A DNA stretch of 64,000 nucleotides from Angiostrongylus vasorum (taxonomy: Eukaryota; Nematoda; Chromadorea; Rhabditida; Metastrongylidae): the NCBI GenBank assembly GCA_018806985.1, contig JADANN010000059.1, forward strand, positions 20,154-84,153, given 5' to 3'. The notes beneath the pieces are model-generated. The model saw only the letters and a list, made by a program, of their open reading frames with translations, searched no databases and had not been told where the DNA came from. Position numbers and translations under genes: made by a program. Within the stretch, counting starts at the first letter, position 1, and every line of letters begins with the position of its first letter. Shown piece by piece: positions 11,640-22,592 of this stretch.

Positions 11640-11968
11640 AACGGTTGACAACCGATGTGATTCACCGCGGAACACGTTTAGAAACAATTCTCAGTCCTTG
11701 CTGTCGTAATTTTTTCACAAATGATTTGGAAAATTGTCCTCAAAACCAATTATACAATCCCTGCGACCTACTTTCTATTAACCTCGGCATTGATCGCACA
11801 ATTGTTTATATTCTTGTCAAGCAAACGCGAAGTTCCATTTTATTCCTTATTCAAAAACAAGCCAACGGTAAGGCCGACTTCCCTTTCCTCACGGCCTACA
11901 AAGGTGAATTTGACCGCAATATACTCAGCCAAACAGTTCCATAACCAAACAGAAAAATGCTAAAGCAA
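11640..11968 (-). pseudogene. Degenerate copy of the exon at 28778-29026
   Basis: On the minus strand TTTGTAG|GCCGTGAGGAAA parallels the intact exon's TTTTAG|GCTATGAAGAAG. Further in, ATCAATGCCGAGGTTAATAG parallels ATCAATGCCGACGTTAATAG. Stops and frameshifts interrupt the frame here (for example after SALPLACF), while the copy at 28778 is open throughout. It is therefore a decayed paralogous exon. The family is not recognised. Confidence 0.5.
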
Positions 11969-12067
11969 GATTTCAATTACATTTGGCACAGAAAGGCTTC
12001 TTCGCGCACTCGTCGCTTTCTATGAGTCTTACACTGAATAGTCACCTGGAGAGCAAACGCACAGAGT

Positions 12068-12292
12068 TCACATGGAAGCGTTGTGTCTGTCACATCGAAA
12101 AAACTGCCTTAAATATTGTCCAATATCACGCTTGATTATCAGAAATTTCTCCCTGCGATTCATTTTCGGATTACTAGAATTAGTCCAAAATGCCTCGGGA
12201 GTTTCGCGCTCCTGTGTTTTTTGGCTCCTGTGCGAGGATCGCAACGCTTCAAAATCTTCCCCCGTTATGTCTTTGTGTCCTATGCGTTCCAA
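12068..12292 (-). CDS. Hypothetical protein, exon candidate (minus)
   Basis: A 74-codon frame rich in charged residues: GHKDITGEDFEALRSSHRS, then QERETPEAFWTNSSNP and FLIIKRDIGQYLRQFFRC. The opposite strand is also open but hydrophobic and Cys/Ser-rich, as expected of the antisense of a charged helix. I recognise no domain. A splice acceptor near the 5' side could not be fixed. Confidence 0.3.
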   Translation of the reverse strand: MERIGHKDITGEDFEALRSSHRSQKTQERETPEAFWTNSSNPKMNRREKFLIIKRDIGQYLRQFFRCDRHNASM

Positions 12293-13009
12293 GTGGAATG
12301 ATTATTACCTGGTCTAACCGTTTCGCCAAATCATTCTTCCCGCACGCTTTACAAGATATCAGATAAACTGTACTATAACTCATGGAGTCACCGTCTCTAC
12401 CACATGGACGGACAAATTATGTAGTTTTGTGTTCTACGTCGACTGTCATACAGACGGTTGGGATCTAGCTGGCTTTTTAGAGTGCTGGGTTGTATTTCAG
12501 TTATTCATACAGAATTCTCTAGACGGGCCCTTCTTAAACAACGTTTTATGACTGCACTTACTTCGTTTAAGATGAAGGGCAGGATAATCGGGACCTTATT
12601 ATCACTAGAGTTTTCTTTATTTATAAGAACTAATGGAAGGAAAGATTTGAGCTTTGAGCACTTCCTAGCTTCTTTGACAGCAGAATGTCACATTGTTCTC
12701 CGCGTTTCCAGCTTCTCCATCGCCATTCTGGAACACTAGTTGATCACAGCGACTCTCAACACTGCAAACTTTTGAACAGCAACAACACGAGTAAGAAGAA
12801 GAAAACGCAGTGAATTGCAGGCTGCTTGTTGCAGGCACGGCTAATTCCTTCTAATGGTCGTTTTTTGTATTTGCACAACATTACAAACATTTATTACAAA
12901 CAACTTCTACCACTCACCATCTAACTGTGTAACACGTAATGCAATTTATATTATTCAGTAGCGTACTGTTATGCCCGTGCGACGTACATCTGTAAACTCT
13001 TCACTATAC

Positions 13010-13250
13010 TAGTCAACTTCCTTTGGAATAAGTGATTTGAAATTAGAGTCTGGAACATGACTATGAGCGCTGGCAGGTGAGCATGGCTCATTCGTGCGGT
13101 GTTTACTGAAGGAGATCCCATCTCGGTTCGACAGCGAAGACGCCACTTCGAGCAAACGAACAACTGTGGACCACCGAAACAGGTCATCGGCTCCGATGAA
13201 GCCGAAGACGTTGAAACGTTGGCCGAAATAAATCTATTTATCAACCTCGT
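13010..13250 (+). repeat. Repeat C with ribozyme-like 3' core
   Basis: The copy runs GGTTCGACAGCGAAGACGCC, then GAACAACTGTGGACCACCG, then GGCTCCGATGAAGCC, GAAACGTTGGCCGAAATAAA. The CCGATGA...GAAACGTT arrangement resembles the hammerhead boxes CUGANGA and GAAA. The expected stem II between them is imperfect here. The same order is seen at 14120-14290 and 31190-31385. Confidence 0.6.
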
Positions 13251-13979
13251 GTTAGCTCAACAATTTAAATGCATGCTGATTATTTTCCTGCTGAGGTTAT
13301 GCGGCGGTCGGTTTGGAAATTACGGCTATGTCATTTCCAAAGTTCTATACGAACTATTTTTGACAATCTCAGCATAAAATACTAATTTTTGCAGAATCGA
13401 AGACCAACATGGTAGAGACTGCTCATTGCGTAATTCTATAAATTGCTAGATTCACCCATTAGCCACATTATAGGTACTGAACTGGTCCTAAAACCCGGTA
13501 GCTATCCTTCTCGTCTTCGGCAAATAATAAAGTGAACGCGAAATTTTTTCGCCTTCTAAGCAAAATCATAACACGGAATAGTGGATTGAGGCAAGTGAAA
13601 GCATAGGCCAGAAACACGTTTTTATCAATACAGTTTTAGAATAGCACTCTCCCCCCAATACACAGGTCTTATGTTGTATTGTAATTGTGGCGTCAAGAAC
13701 TTTATGTACAAGGGTGAAAGTCACTGGATGGATACTTCCATTGGTCAGCTTCTGATCTCTCTGTTTATGTTCGCTTTTTTCTGATACATAGGTATAATCA
13801 TACGATGAAGAAAGGAGGTCAGATCTACTGATTCTTCTGAAACCCTAGAAAATTCACAACGCCCTATCCTTAACCGAAATTACATGTCAGCCTGAACTAC
13901 TACACAGCGATGAACAAAGTGAGCTCCAATTTTTCATTGACGTTTGTATTCTATGATGATCATGAAGCGAGCATCCACT

Positions 13980-14300
13980 GACGATATCTGAAAAGTGTTC
14001 ACCATGTTCTAACTATTCTAATATCGACTGCAGCGGCATGGATTGTTCGTTGGAAAACAAATTATTATCAACGGGTAATAAGTGTCAACAACAAACGACA
14101 TGTTTAGAAGAGCGTTAACTGGTGGGAGTTACCTCATTCGACAACGGCTCCACTGAAGAAGATCCGATTCGGTACAACGACGAAGACGCTACATCGAAAG
14201 AACGAAAGACTGCGGACTATTGACTGGGATGGTCGGTTGCGAGGAAGCCGAAGTCGTGGAAACGCCAAGTAATAAACCTTTTTATCTACCTTGTGTTAAC
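13980..14300 (+). repeat. Repeat C, second copy
   Basis: Landmarks are ATGGATTGTTCG, TTATTATCAACGGG, TTACCTCATTCGACAA, CGGTACAACGACGAAGACGC, GACTGCGGACTATTG and GCGAGGAAGCCGAAGTCGTG followed by GAAACGCC. It aligns with 7970-8180 in its first half and 13100-13250 in its second half, linking those two fragments into one family. Confidence 0.6.
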
Positions 14301-14555
14301 TTACTTATTTAGGAATGTAATGCAAACTCTTTAATTAGCCGGTAAAACGTCAAAAGAAGGTGTGAAAGCATAAAGGAGTTCTCAAAAAATAATGCTATCA
14401 CTATTGCCAGTATCTGTTAAATTTAATCTGGACAAAATTTACTAGTGGATGTGGTCACGAGCCATTCGCAGTTATATTGTGAGCAAGCAATGAAAAGCAA
14501 TTGAAGTTGGTCGGGAGAAAAAAATCATCTGCCCCTAGTCCAAATTTTCTCTACT

Positions 14556-14780
14556 GTGAAAAAAGGGTTTGACGCTGCCAAAGCAAATTCAATCCTATCA
14601 ACGCTTGTGAACAACGTCCTACCTAGGAACTGCATCTGCCTGTTATCGGAATTGCCGTGGGAAAATACATCCTTTCCACCGACCTCTTACCAAATACACA
14701 AGAAAAGTGGTTCGACGATATCATCAAAAGCTCTTCAGTGCCACACTGCAGTGGATAATGATCCCACACTTGTGGGATGA
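14556..14780 (+). other. Open frame without support
   Basis: A 74-codon ORF just before the RTE fragment at 14805. Composition is plausible but there are no splice flanks or motifs, and the minus strand is open as well. I do not call it a gene. Confidence 0.2.
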
Positions 14781-14804
14781 AAAAAAGGTATACTGTATTA
14801 ATCC

Positions 14805-15327
14805 AGGTACCTTCCACTGGCCCTGAGATTTTAGCAGCCCATCCGTACTCGTCCTATTCAACGCTGCGAAATTGGGGACTCTTTCGTAGTTAGGGGAATG
14901 AGGCACGTTTTTTTTTAGTGTGTTTAGCATTTTGATACTCACGTATAGTTTGCTGAGCTCTGGACGTGGAGGGCGGGTATACTCACGTATAGCTTGCCAG
15001 GCCCTCCCAGAGTGGACATGGAGCCTATTTGTTAGAGGGGGACTCCTAACTGCCTCCCATATACCTCCCTGTCAATTGATCGCAGACTTTTGAGCGAATT
15101 GACTCGTAGAATAAAATCCGCATAAGCGAGAACGCCCTCACATACGCATGTATGAATTCGCCTAGCAAATACACAATGTGCCAAATCGGCGCAGCAAAAA
15201 CACGGAGTCCATCGCCTGGATCCACCTACTTCTCAGGGAAGCAAAGGTAGCTTTTGGTCAGCAATTACCCTCCTATCCGCCCCCCTGGGGACGCGCCACG
15301 TAGGCTCGCGACTAACCGGCTCGAGAT
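14805..15327 (-). mobile_element. RTE retrotransposon, 5' leader only (minus)
   Basis: Read on the minus strand it begins GGATCTCGAGCCGGTTAG, exactly like the 5' end of the long copy at 48105. It passes through the GTGGATCCAGGCGATGGA motif and stops before the endonuclease ORF, after the ATCTCAGGGCCAGTGGAAG block. Only the first 520 bp are present. Because RTE insertions normally keep the 3' end, this needs a deletion or internal recombination. Confidence 0.85.
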
Positions 15328-15420
15328 CCGTGGTGTGGGCACCAGCTGTAGGAAAAATGTGCAGTGATATTATCGGGTCCTCGAGTTGGGCCTCTCTTTT
15401 GCATTCTCTTGTAAGTATAA

Positions 15421-15618
15421 TTTCAGATGGTAGAATGCCCGCCGGTTTTGCACCAGCGGGGATTTCGGGGTCTCGAGACGAGCTCTGTGGATCCGCGAAT
15501 TTTGGTGCGGAACTCTCCCATTACGAATATCATATCATGGCCGGTTGTAGTGATTGTCCGATCTTCGTTCATCATTGCGGAACATTACATTCGGTCTGGT
15601 CTCGACCCCGCTTTATAA
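15421..15618 (+). CDS. Small hypothetical ORF with a TTTCAG acceptor directly before ATG
   Basis: TTTCAG at 15421-15426 is followed at once by ATGGTAGAATGC, and the frame stays open for 63 codons to TAA. A perfect 3' splice site abutting the start codon is the normal arrangement of a spliced-leader trans-splice site in nematodes. The product starts MVECPPVLHQRGFRG, then has a hydrophobic stretch (IISWPVVVIVRSSFIIAEHY) that could span a membrane, and ends SGLDPAL. A second frame (15330-15662) is also open. The region is more GC-rich than its surroundings and lies immediately beside the RTE 5' fragment. No family is recognised. Confidence 0.4.
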   Translation, partial: FQMVECPPVLHQRGFRGLETSSVDPRILVRNSPITNIISWPVVVIVRSSFIIAEHYIRSGLDPAL

Positions 15619-15662
15619 AGCTGGCTCATTTTGAGCTGCTTCGAATAACTTCTTTTCCCTAA

Positions 15663-16908
15663 CCGATAATAATCCTCCTGCGAAAATGATCTAAGAACTC
15701 TAACTGACTACTAACATGACCAAAGCACCAAAATACAGATTTTTCCAGCAAATGCTTACCACTTTCATAGAACAAACCATAATAAACCTATTTGGACACA
15801 GAACGAATTATCGTAAAAGGTACAGCTGCTATGTCCGCTTGAAAGGATGACAAAGTGGGTACCGCACGAACACACAAACAATATTCCTTCTTTATGAACG
15901 AAATAAACTCAAAGACAGGTACGCAGTGGTCCTCGAATGGTTAGAAACCATGAGAAGATTGTTTGCCGTACAGACACACAGATCGTATCCTCGGATATGA
16001 ATGTGAGTGAAAGAATGAGAAGAAGGATTGAGTAGTGTGTACATTAATGTCTACACGCTTTAACCGTAACCGTCATAAAAAAAACACCGTGGGCAGACGT
16101 AAAACAGTAATTTACAAAAACACTTGGTCACATTTGGTCGCAACAGAATCTGGAATGTTCTACTGCAATATCTTCCCACCCACAATCCCCTCTTCGTGGC
16201 ACAAAGCCACCGTGAAATCTTCAGCCTAAGGTGCCCACTAACGGAGCCAATGAAATACTGAGATTGCAACGAAGCCGACTTCGTTGAGAACAAAGCTTGT
16301 GCACGATCTTTAACCTTAATAAGGGTTATCTAAGCAATCTCCACAGATATCTCACAATTTACTTGTTATCTGCTGTGCAAATGCTCTTCTAGATTATTTT
16401 ATATCGCTCAGATCAACAGTTCCTCCAGCTAGCAAGCAGGATTACGACGAGGATGTTACACCCAAATAATGTGCATGCTACAACCGGGTCATCAAAGAGG
16501 TGTCAGGAGATAATTTACGTTTGTTATGACCTGTTCTCACAACGAAAGAGCAACCATCTTTTCGAAGCGAAAACAATTCTTTTAGCGTTCGATGATTAGG
16601 GAGTGGACCTGGTTTGCGAAAAAAAATCTATCCACCTGCTGCGCAAGCAACTGCACTGTAAAATTAAGCCTCTTCCGTGTACTAATTACGGCCCGTTGTG
16701 GGAAAAGGTTTCAAGAACGGCACAACATATTGTGGAAGCGGTCGACTTCACGATATATTACTTTGCAATCGTACAAAGTGGAACCTGCGACGTGGAACAC
16801 CGCTCGAATAAGGTTAATGCAGCTTTGGTTGCAGAACAGTATCATCCATGTAAGTGGGATATTTGTTGAAAAAGCAAAGCGATATTGAGGAGAAATTTTG
16901 AGAGAAAA
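15663..16908. other. No supported gene
   Basis: Only short ORFs overlapping on both strands (16035-16293, 16592-16888). None has clear exon borders. The inverted duplication begins at its right end. Confidence 0.4.
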
Positions 16909-17239
16909 CGGCAGCAGAATGGGCAAACTTCGCGCCTCAGAGACCAGGAAAACATTAAAAGATTGGTGTAGCCGTTCTGTGACCCCCATCGAAGAACAAC
17001 GCTCTCAGCTGCAAAGGATCTGTGGAGGTTCTCGTATTAGGCAACGGTTCTCGTCACTGAGGTTAAAACTGACAGCTGTTACTAATCAAAAAACGCAGCA
17101 AGTGGAAAATCTGTTAAGACTCAGGACTTACGAAAATAGGTTGTCTAAGTTCTTAGTAAAGAATACTCATCTGTGTAGAATGTTGGGTTGCTTTCAAAAA
17201 ACAGGTCCATCTTGTAGGCTCAGGAACTCATTGCTCTGA

Positions 17240-18840
17240 GCTGTAGCTCTGCCATAACGACAACTGTTTTCCTTCCACAGTGTCGCTTGTCATTTTGCCT
17301 TATTTTTTTTAATTTGCCTCGAAACGTCTTAATATATGTTGTGCGGATCTGAACACATCCATTTCACGCGTCTACTCACTTCTACTATCTACAAAACCTT
17401 TGGATTTATTTAAGGGTTAATCAGTTGCTAAAAAATTTTTTTCTCCTCCTTTAAGGCTGTTTTGAATGCTGGCCAACCCTACTCTTCCTACACGAGAGTC
17501 GACTTTTGGGAAGCCGCATTAGGGCATCTTTAGATTCTGTGGATCGCAGAGGGATTTTCTGGAAAAGTCAGTCTACCGATTCCGGAGTAATCAGAGGTTA
17601 TGTAAGGCCAGCATATTGAAAGGGCATTATTATCACAGAGGTACACGCACCCTGCTGACGAATATCCCATATATTAGATAGTGTTTTTGGGAACAGGAAA
17701 CTCTCTACACGTGTCGCTGTTTGAAGAACCATTCATCATCGCTCACTCAATCAGTGGGATTTTTTCGTTTCCGGAGCGTCAGATTTGTCGGTGTGATGGC
17801 ATAACGTGGAATGTGCCTAGTTCATGAATCGCTAAAGTGAGCAGTGAAGTTTCGCAAGCACTTGAAGGCTGTCACACTCCGTTCCCAATTTATCGTGCGT
17901 ATTTTTGCCTCCCAAACAGCCGACAGTGATGTCTTCTAAGACGGCTCTGTTTCCGTAAAAGTGTTGTTGAATTTTTATTCGCCTAAAGTTTCGACGTCTT
18001 CGTAAAAATTACATAATAATTTCGTGAAAACTGAGGAAACTCGAAAGATATTGACTAGTCATGCTGAAGAGAAACGATGGCCTGTTTTGACAAGTATCGT
18101 TTTTTTAATTGTTAGATAAAACTTCACCAACTGCTATAGGGTGAACTATTTACAAGAAATCGAGTCTTTATCAGTACACAATCAGCCACTACAGCCTTGT
18201 ATAAATGGGAATTGTAGAGTAAGACACTCATTTCATCGCTTCTCCAGTCCAGAAGATTCGACCTGACTCGACTACGACCAACCACACCTAGCGAGGACGA
18301 ACGGCAGTGGGCAAGCGGATCAGACCACTGCCGCTAATGAGAAGAAGCCACAAGGTCAGCTAAATAAAAATTCAATAACAACTCGTGTAAGCTGAGCAAT
18401 CTTAGAAGATACTAGTAATTCACGCCGACGTCAACTAATGGCAGGTTTCGAAAAGTACTGTTTTGCAACGTTTTAGCTGGTACTATGCCGATTACTGTAG
18501 GATTGTTTATTTACATGAAATTTGTCAGTGGGAAATCAGCACTAGCGTTTTCTGGCAGGAAGACAGTGCCGAGTGAGGTTCTCATTCCGGTGGTGCTGCA
18601 CTTCCAGACGAATGGACTATACTCGACTAAGAAGCCATACCTTTTCAGGGTTGTGGACAGCCGACTTGGAGCACAACCACGAAGAAGGAAGAGAAAAAGT
18701 CAAATAGTGAGCCTATTAACAATTCCATAACAATGTTGTGTAAGCTGACCAATCATTAAAAAATATTGGTCATTTATGGCAACTTTAAACAATGGTCGGT
18801 TAGAAAGTAGGCGAGATTAGTACTGATACTCCTTAATCAC
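17240..18840. other. Non-coding part of the arm with two diverged tandem modules
   Basis: From about 18060 two modules of about 370 bp follow each other. Both contain ATTTACA(A/T)GAAAT, then a (C/G)AATCAGC(A/C)AC segment, an exon-like block ending AAGAAG or AAGGAAGAG, then CAATAACA and GTGTAAGCTGA. They may be duplicated exons of the adjacent myosin gene. I cannot place the encoded peptides in the myosin family. Confidence 0.4.
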
Positions 18841-19960
18841 TGAGTCCTACAAACGCACTCTCTCCAATGGGGTTCATGCTTTTGTTGTATCTGGACACCG
18901 CTGAAAACGTAGTAGAAGGAATATTTTCTACAAATGTGCCTTTGTCGCAGTATGCTTCAAGATAGGAGGATCAACCGACTCTTTGCACCGGTTATTCAGG
19001 TGCAGATAAATCGAGAGCCTCGAAGGTAACTCAATTTCTTGCTCGTGTCTCTTCCTCAAGGTCTCACAACATTAGGAGACATCTTGAGGAGCATTTTGGA
19101 AAGTTAATAAGCATCCAATCTGGTAGAGTCGGTTGTATTTTTGGGGTCAATATTGAATCCTATCTTTTAGAGAAATCTTGTATTCCTTGTCAGCACGTCA
19201 GCTATGGAAAGATGCTTAATTGTTTCTTACCAAATTGTTAAGCCGGTGACCTTCAAACAGCGCGCGGTTAAACTACTTGCACTTGGTTTGGAAAAGTACC
19301 AATTCCTCGAAAGTGGCCAAGAGTACATTGCTTGCATTGACGATGCAGTTGATTATCTCGAAACATTAGGTCCTATAAGCATTATGTGACTCAAGGACGT
19401 TGACGATGAAATTTTGTCAGTCTTTCGAATCACGCACACAGCTAGGCTACTGGGAAAGCTTAGAAGTGCAACTGAGGGGAGAAATTAGATTTAAGCGCTA
19501 CATGTCAACAGTGGTGTACTCTTATGGGGCAAACTTTGAGAGACTAATGAGAGCTCTGCTGAAGCCAGTGATAAAGGCTTTTGAGAGTATGCACACCGGG
19601 GATAAGAGAAGAACATGCAGTTTTTTGTTGGTTCTACGTCAAAGGTTGCCTATGAACTGTTGTTCAAATGGCTGGTAATAGGTCGCTGAATTGCATTGCG
19701 CAGCAATCCGAGCCCTTTGCTGAATTTCCAGATATTGACGGCTTTCAGATTTTCGAAAAAAGCTCTTTCGAGCAACTTTTTGTCAACTACACTGATAAAA
19801 ATCTACAGTAGCCATTACATAACGCCAAGTTAAAAACGAATGGCAATATTATTACAGAGAGAGTTTTAGACTGGATATTCGAATACTACCTTTGATTTAG
19901 ACGAGAACTTTGTGGATAGGGCGTCCTGAAACTCCCCCTAAGTGTGATTTCGCTGCATCT
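18840..19960 (+). pseudogene. Myosin heavy-chain motor-domain pseudogene (left copy)
   Basis: Peptides in motor-domain order, broken by frameshifts and stops, identify a myosin head, the actin-activated ATPase. Segments are MLQDR near 18954, the P-loop region TGYSGADKSRASKVTQFLAR at 18987 (family GESGAGKT), HFGKLISIQSGRVG, NIESYLLEKSC near 19153, YQIVKP near 19230, EKYQFLESGQEYIACIDDA near 19290, DEILSVFRIT near 19406, NFERLMRALLKP near 19542, GSTSKVAYELLFKWLV near 19630 and FQIFEKSSFEQLFVNYT near 19745. Spacing and motifs fit a class II head with introns reduced or lost. G-to-D and T-to-S changes in the P-loop, plus at least four frame changes, rule out function. Confidence 0.9.
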
Positions 19961-20438
19961 TGTTAAGCCGTTTGCGTCGATTACAAAGCTACCAGCCAGT
20001 CTATCGAAAACACCCTCTTAAAAAAATATTGTCAAAGATCTTTAGTTTAGTATGGATCCACTTGTTGTGGGATTTGAGAAAACGTCGATGAAATGTATTT
20101 TATGTTAACAATTGAAGTGGCAGGATCTACAACCGTGTGCGTCTTTAGCGTGATGAAAGGAGTGTTCCGTATTGTGTCGCCGATGTACAATCATTAGTTG
20201 TCACATCCAATATCGTACGTCATGGCAAACGTATACTTGTTTCGTAGGATGTAATGTTCCAGCCATAAGAAACACCGCACAGAGCTGAAAGCTCACTTTG
20301 TGTTGGGCCAACTCAGATCACTGAAGTCCTTGGAGGAATGCTGAATTGCCGTCGAAGATTTCCCAGTCATACCACGTATTTTATTTCCTTTGTTTCATAA
20401 TTCGCTCCCTCTCCATATGATGAATTGGTATTCGCCAT

Positions 20439-20605
20439 ATGAATGAACTAATAATCGACTGTATTAGTTGTTCAGATGTGAGTAGATTAACAGTCTATTG
20501 TACTGGTTCTCCAAATCTCACCAAGGGAAAAAGTCTATTGCGCTGGCTTTCCTTTTATGACTAGAATAATAATCGATTGTACTTGTTCTATTGAGAAGAG
20601 TAGAC
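20439..20605 (+). repeat. 39-bp tandem repeat, four units (left copy)
   Basis: Four units spaced 39-40 bp share (A/G)(A/T)C(G/T)A(T/C)TGTA(T/C)T(A/T)G-like cores at 20453, 20492, 20532 and 20571. Read in frame they give 13-residue units such as LIIDCISCSDVSR and LTVYCTGSPNLTK. One unit is 40 bp here, so the frame breaks after about three units. The right copy keeps the frame. Confidence 0.7.
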
Positions 20606-20865
20606 GAATGAACCGTTTAATTCTTCCTCTATCAATTAATAATGACGGCTCATGGGCTACAAACAGAATAGTGATCCTTTATTACATCGCAGAGACACAT
20701 AACTGATAGAACTGCCAGGTACTGTTATCCATTTGACTCTATCAATTATTGAACAATGTATAGGAACCCCCTCAAAGTTATACTATTCACATTTTACCGT
20801 ATTTACCATATTTTTCAATCGGCTTGGAAAGCAGCTTTGTCATGGAACTTCCTAATTAAACGGTT

Positions 20866-21290
20866 CATTACCGGTTAGAGTCGAGGCTACATGCCGCGTC
20901 TTCAAATGGAGGAAACGAGTTAACAAGATACCGAAACCGACCCAGAAACTGTTTTGAGACCTTCGTTGATTCTGCTGATTGGGGGCTCTGTCTGTGCCCT
21001 TCTAAAGCCGATATTGACCCTCTGCACGTTTTTTTAAGTATTCATCTGCATGGGTGTTCCTGCCTATAATTGATTGTGTCATGTGACAGTAGGAGAGTCC
21101 ACGTAGCTGATGTCCTTGTGGACACGAACTTGGTATGATTTTCTGTCCACTGAATAAGTGACCACTGGAATCGAAGGTTATCCATGGGAGCACGTGGATA
21201 GGTTGTGACCTCGAGCTGCCTATGCCCAATGTTGCCCAGTGTCAATATGCTACAAACCTAAGATCGAGGCTATCTTTATGAACGTGGAAA
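20866..21290 (+). mobile_element. Old RTE-like 5' leader fragment inside the arm (left copy)
   Basis: It starts ACCGGTTAGAGTCGAGGCTA, which parallels the RTE leader (ACCGGTTAGCCGCGAGGTAA in the minus copy's sense). It continues with AGTATTCATCTGCATGGGTG, similar to the RTE GTATTCATACACGC...GTGGGTG region. It is present in both arms, so the insertion predates the duplication. Divergence from the young copies is high. Confidence 0.5.
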
Positions 21291-21408
21291 TGGCCCTCTA
21301 AAATAGCCAATGACTTCTATGAGGCTTTCATTCAATACTTCGATGCCAAGGTTGGTTCTTGAAAAGCGTTTGAAATGTAAAGAATTTTAGTGACTGTCCG
21401 AGTCTACC

Positions 21409-21658
21409 ATGCTAGCTCATAATTTCAAGAAACTTACTCTTACCGTTGGAAGTAGAAGTTTACCAGAGAAGAGAGACTGTAGTGCGGAAGAATGCTATTC
21501 GAACCACTGCGGCAGAAAAAAAAGGCCAAGGAGCCCAAATGTTAGCCGCAACAAAACGTTTTCGACAACAGACTACTTCAAACTTATCAAAACAGTGGAA
21601 TACTGGTTATCGATTTGTGAGTAAGACCAACGTTAAGCCACGCAGCGCAAATCGATAA
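21409..21658 (+). other. Conserved open region in both arms, function unknown
   Basis: Two overlapping plus frames are open: one with CSAEECYSNHCGRKKRPRS, the other with VRKNAIRTTAAEKKGQG. The corresponding right-arm region (57880-58110, minus) keeps the sequence but I could not show which frame is protected. It could be an exon relic. Confidence 0.25.
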
Positions 21659-21766
21659 CCATCGCCTTCATAAGAGGTACTGACTGGTCTCCAGTGGCCA
21701 TAGATTTGTTCACTTCCTTGAGTTGAAGAAAGCCGACGATGAAAACTTTGTCATCAACAAGATAAC
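21635..21766 (-). pseudogene. Exon-like block in left arm (minus)
   Basis: An acceptor TTTTTCCAAATTCAG precedes GTTATCTTGTTGATGAC. One frame reads YLVDDKVFIVGFLQLKEVNK and MKAMVIDLRCVA before TAA. In the right arm (57747-57880) the same frame has an in-frame TAG after VGFRQL, so the block is not maintained there. Confidence 0.35.
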
Positions 21767-22351
21767 CTGAATTTGGAAAAACATTTATTACAATGCAGAT
21801 AGTCAGGATTTCTGAGGAAATTGAGATGCTGAGTAGAGGATAAAAGAAAACGAAAAAGTAAAAAACACTCTTGATGAAAAAAAAAACATCGAAAGTATTT
21901 CAGCGAATGATCAAATGAAGAAAAGCTGAGTAGAAGTGATTTCGTAAGCCATATGGGCGTTGATGTGCCACACTATAGGGAAAAAGTTACGCTCTACAAC
22001 TCATAAAATTCGTTTATCCTAACAAATCAAGAAAGACTAAGCGCCGAACAGCATATTCAGAATCGCATCCTTGCCCTTCACTACACCGCTTTCCAGTGCT
22101 TTGTTCGTGTTCCTCACTTTCACTTCTCCTCGTGTGCTCCACAGCTTCGTCCGTGATTCCGTTCTTGTTTTAAATGTGTTCGCTTCTGAATGAAAATATG
22201 AAAAGCCTCCACAGAAATCCTGCAAGGTGTTTCGAGGATGCGTACTCAAATCAACAAAGTTGTATTATAAAATTTCACAACGGGAAAGGCAGAAGCAATA
22301 AATGTAAGCTCCGTCTCTGTTTCATACTAAATTTGCAAACTTCTCACTCAC

Positions 22352-22444
22352 CTTCATTGGTAGTACTCCTATTTCAGTAGGTTCTTCGAGTTCGGGGTCC
22401 AACATATTAACAATCAAGCGACGCCGCACACGATGCTTATTCAT
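22352..22444 (-). CDS. Exon 1 of a small conserved gene, left copy (starts MNKH)
   Basis: An ATG exon of exactly 31 codons followed by a perfect donor (AAG|GTGAGT). It reads MNKHRVRRRLIVNMLDP then ELEEPTEIGVLPMK. The right copy (57070-57162) has the same length, start and donor with four amino-acid changes and no frameshift, unlike most of the arm. If spliced to the acceptor TTTTCATTCAG near 22194 in the same phase, both copies add about 21 more residues and stop at the same place. The product would be a very short basic-then-acidic protein. No family is recognised. Confidence 0.45.
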
Positions 22445-22592
22445 AGTTCAAGTTTGTACTATCGTATTAAATAATGGACCACCTGAAAAAAGTAAAGAAA
22501 AGATTAGTTTAACGGCCAGGATTCGTATACAGAGTCGAATCGAACGGCACTACACTATCAGTTCTTCTCTTGTTTTGCAAACAGACTGAAAT

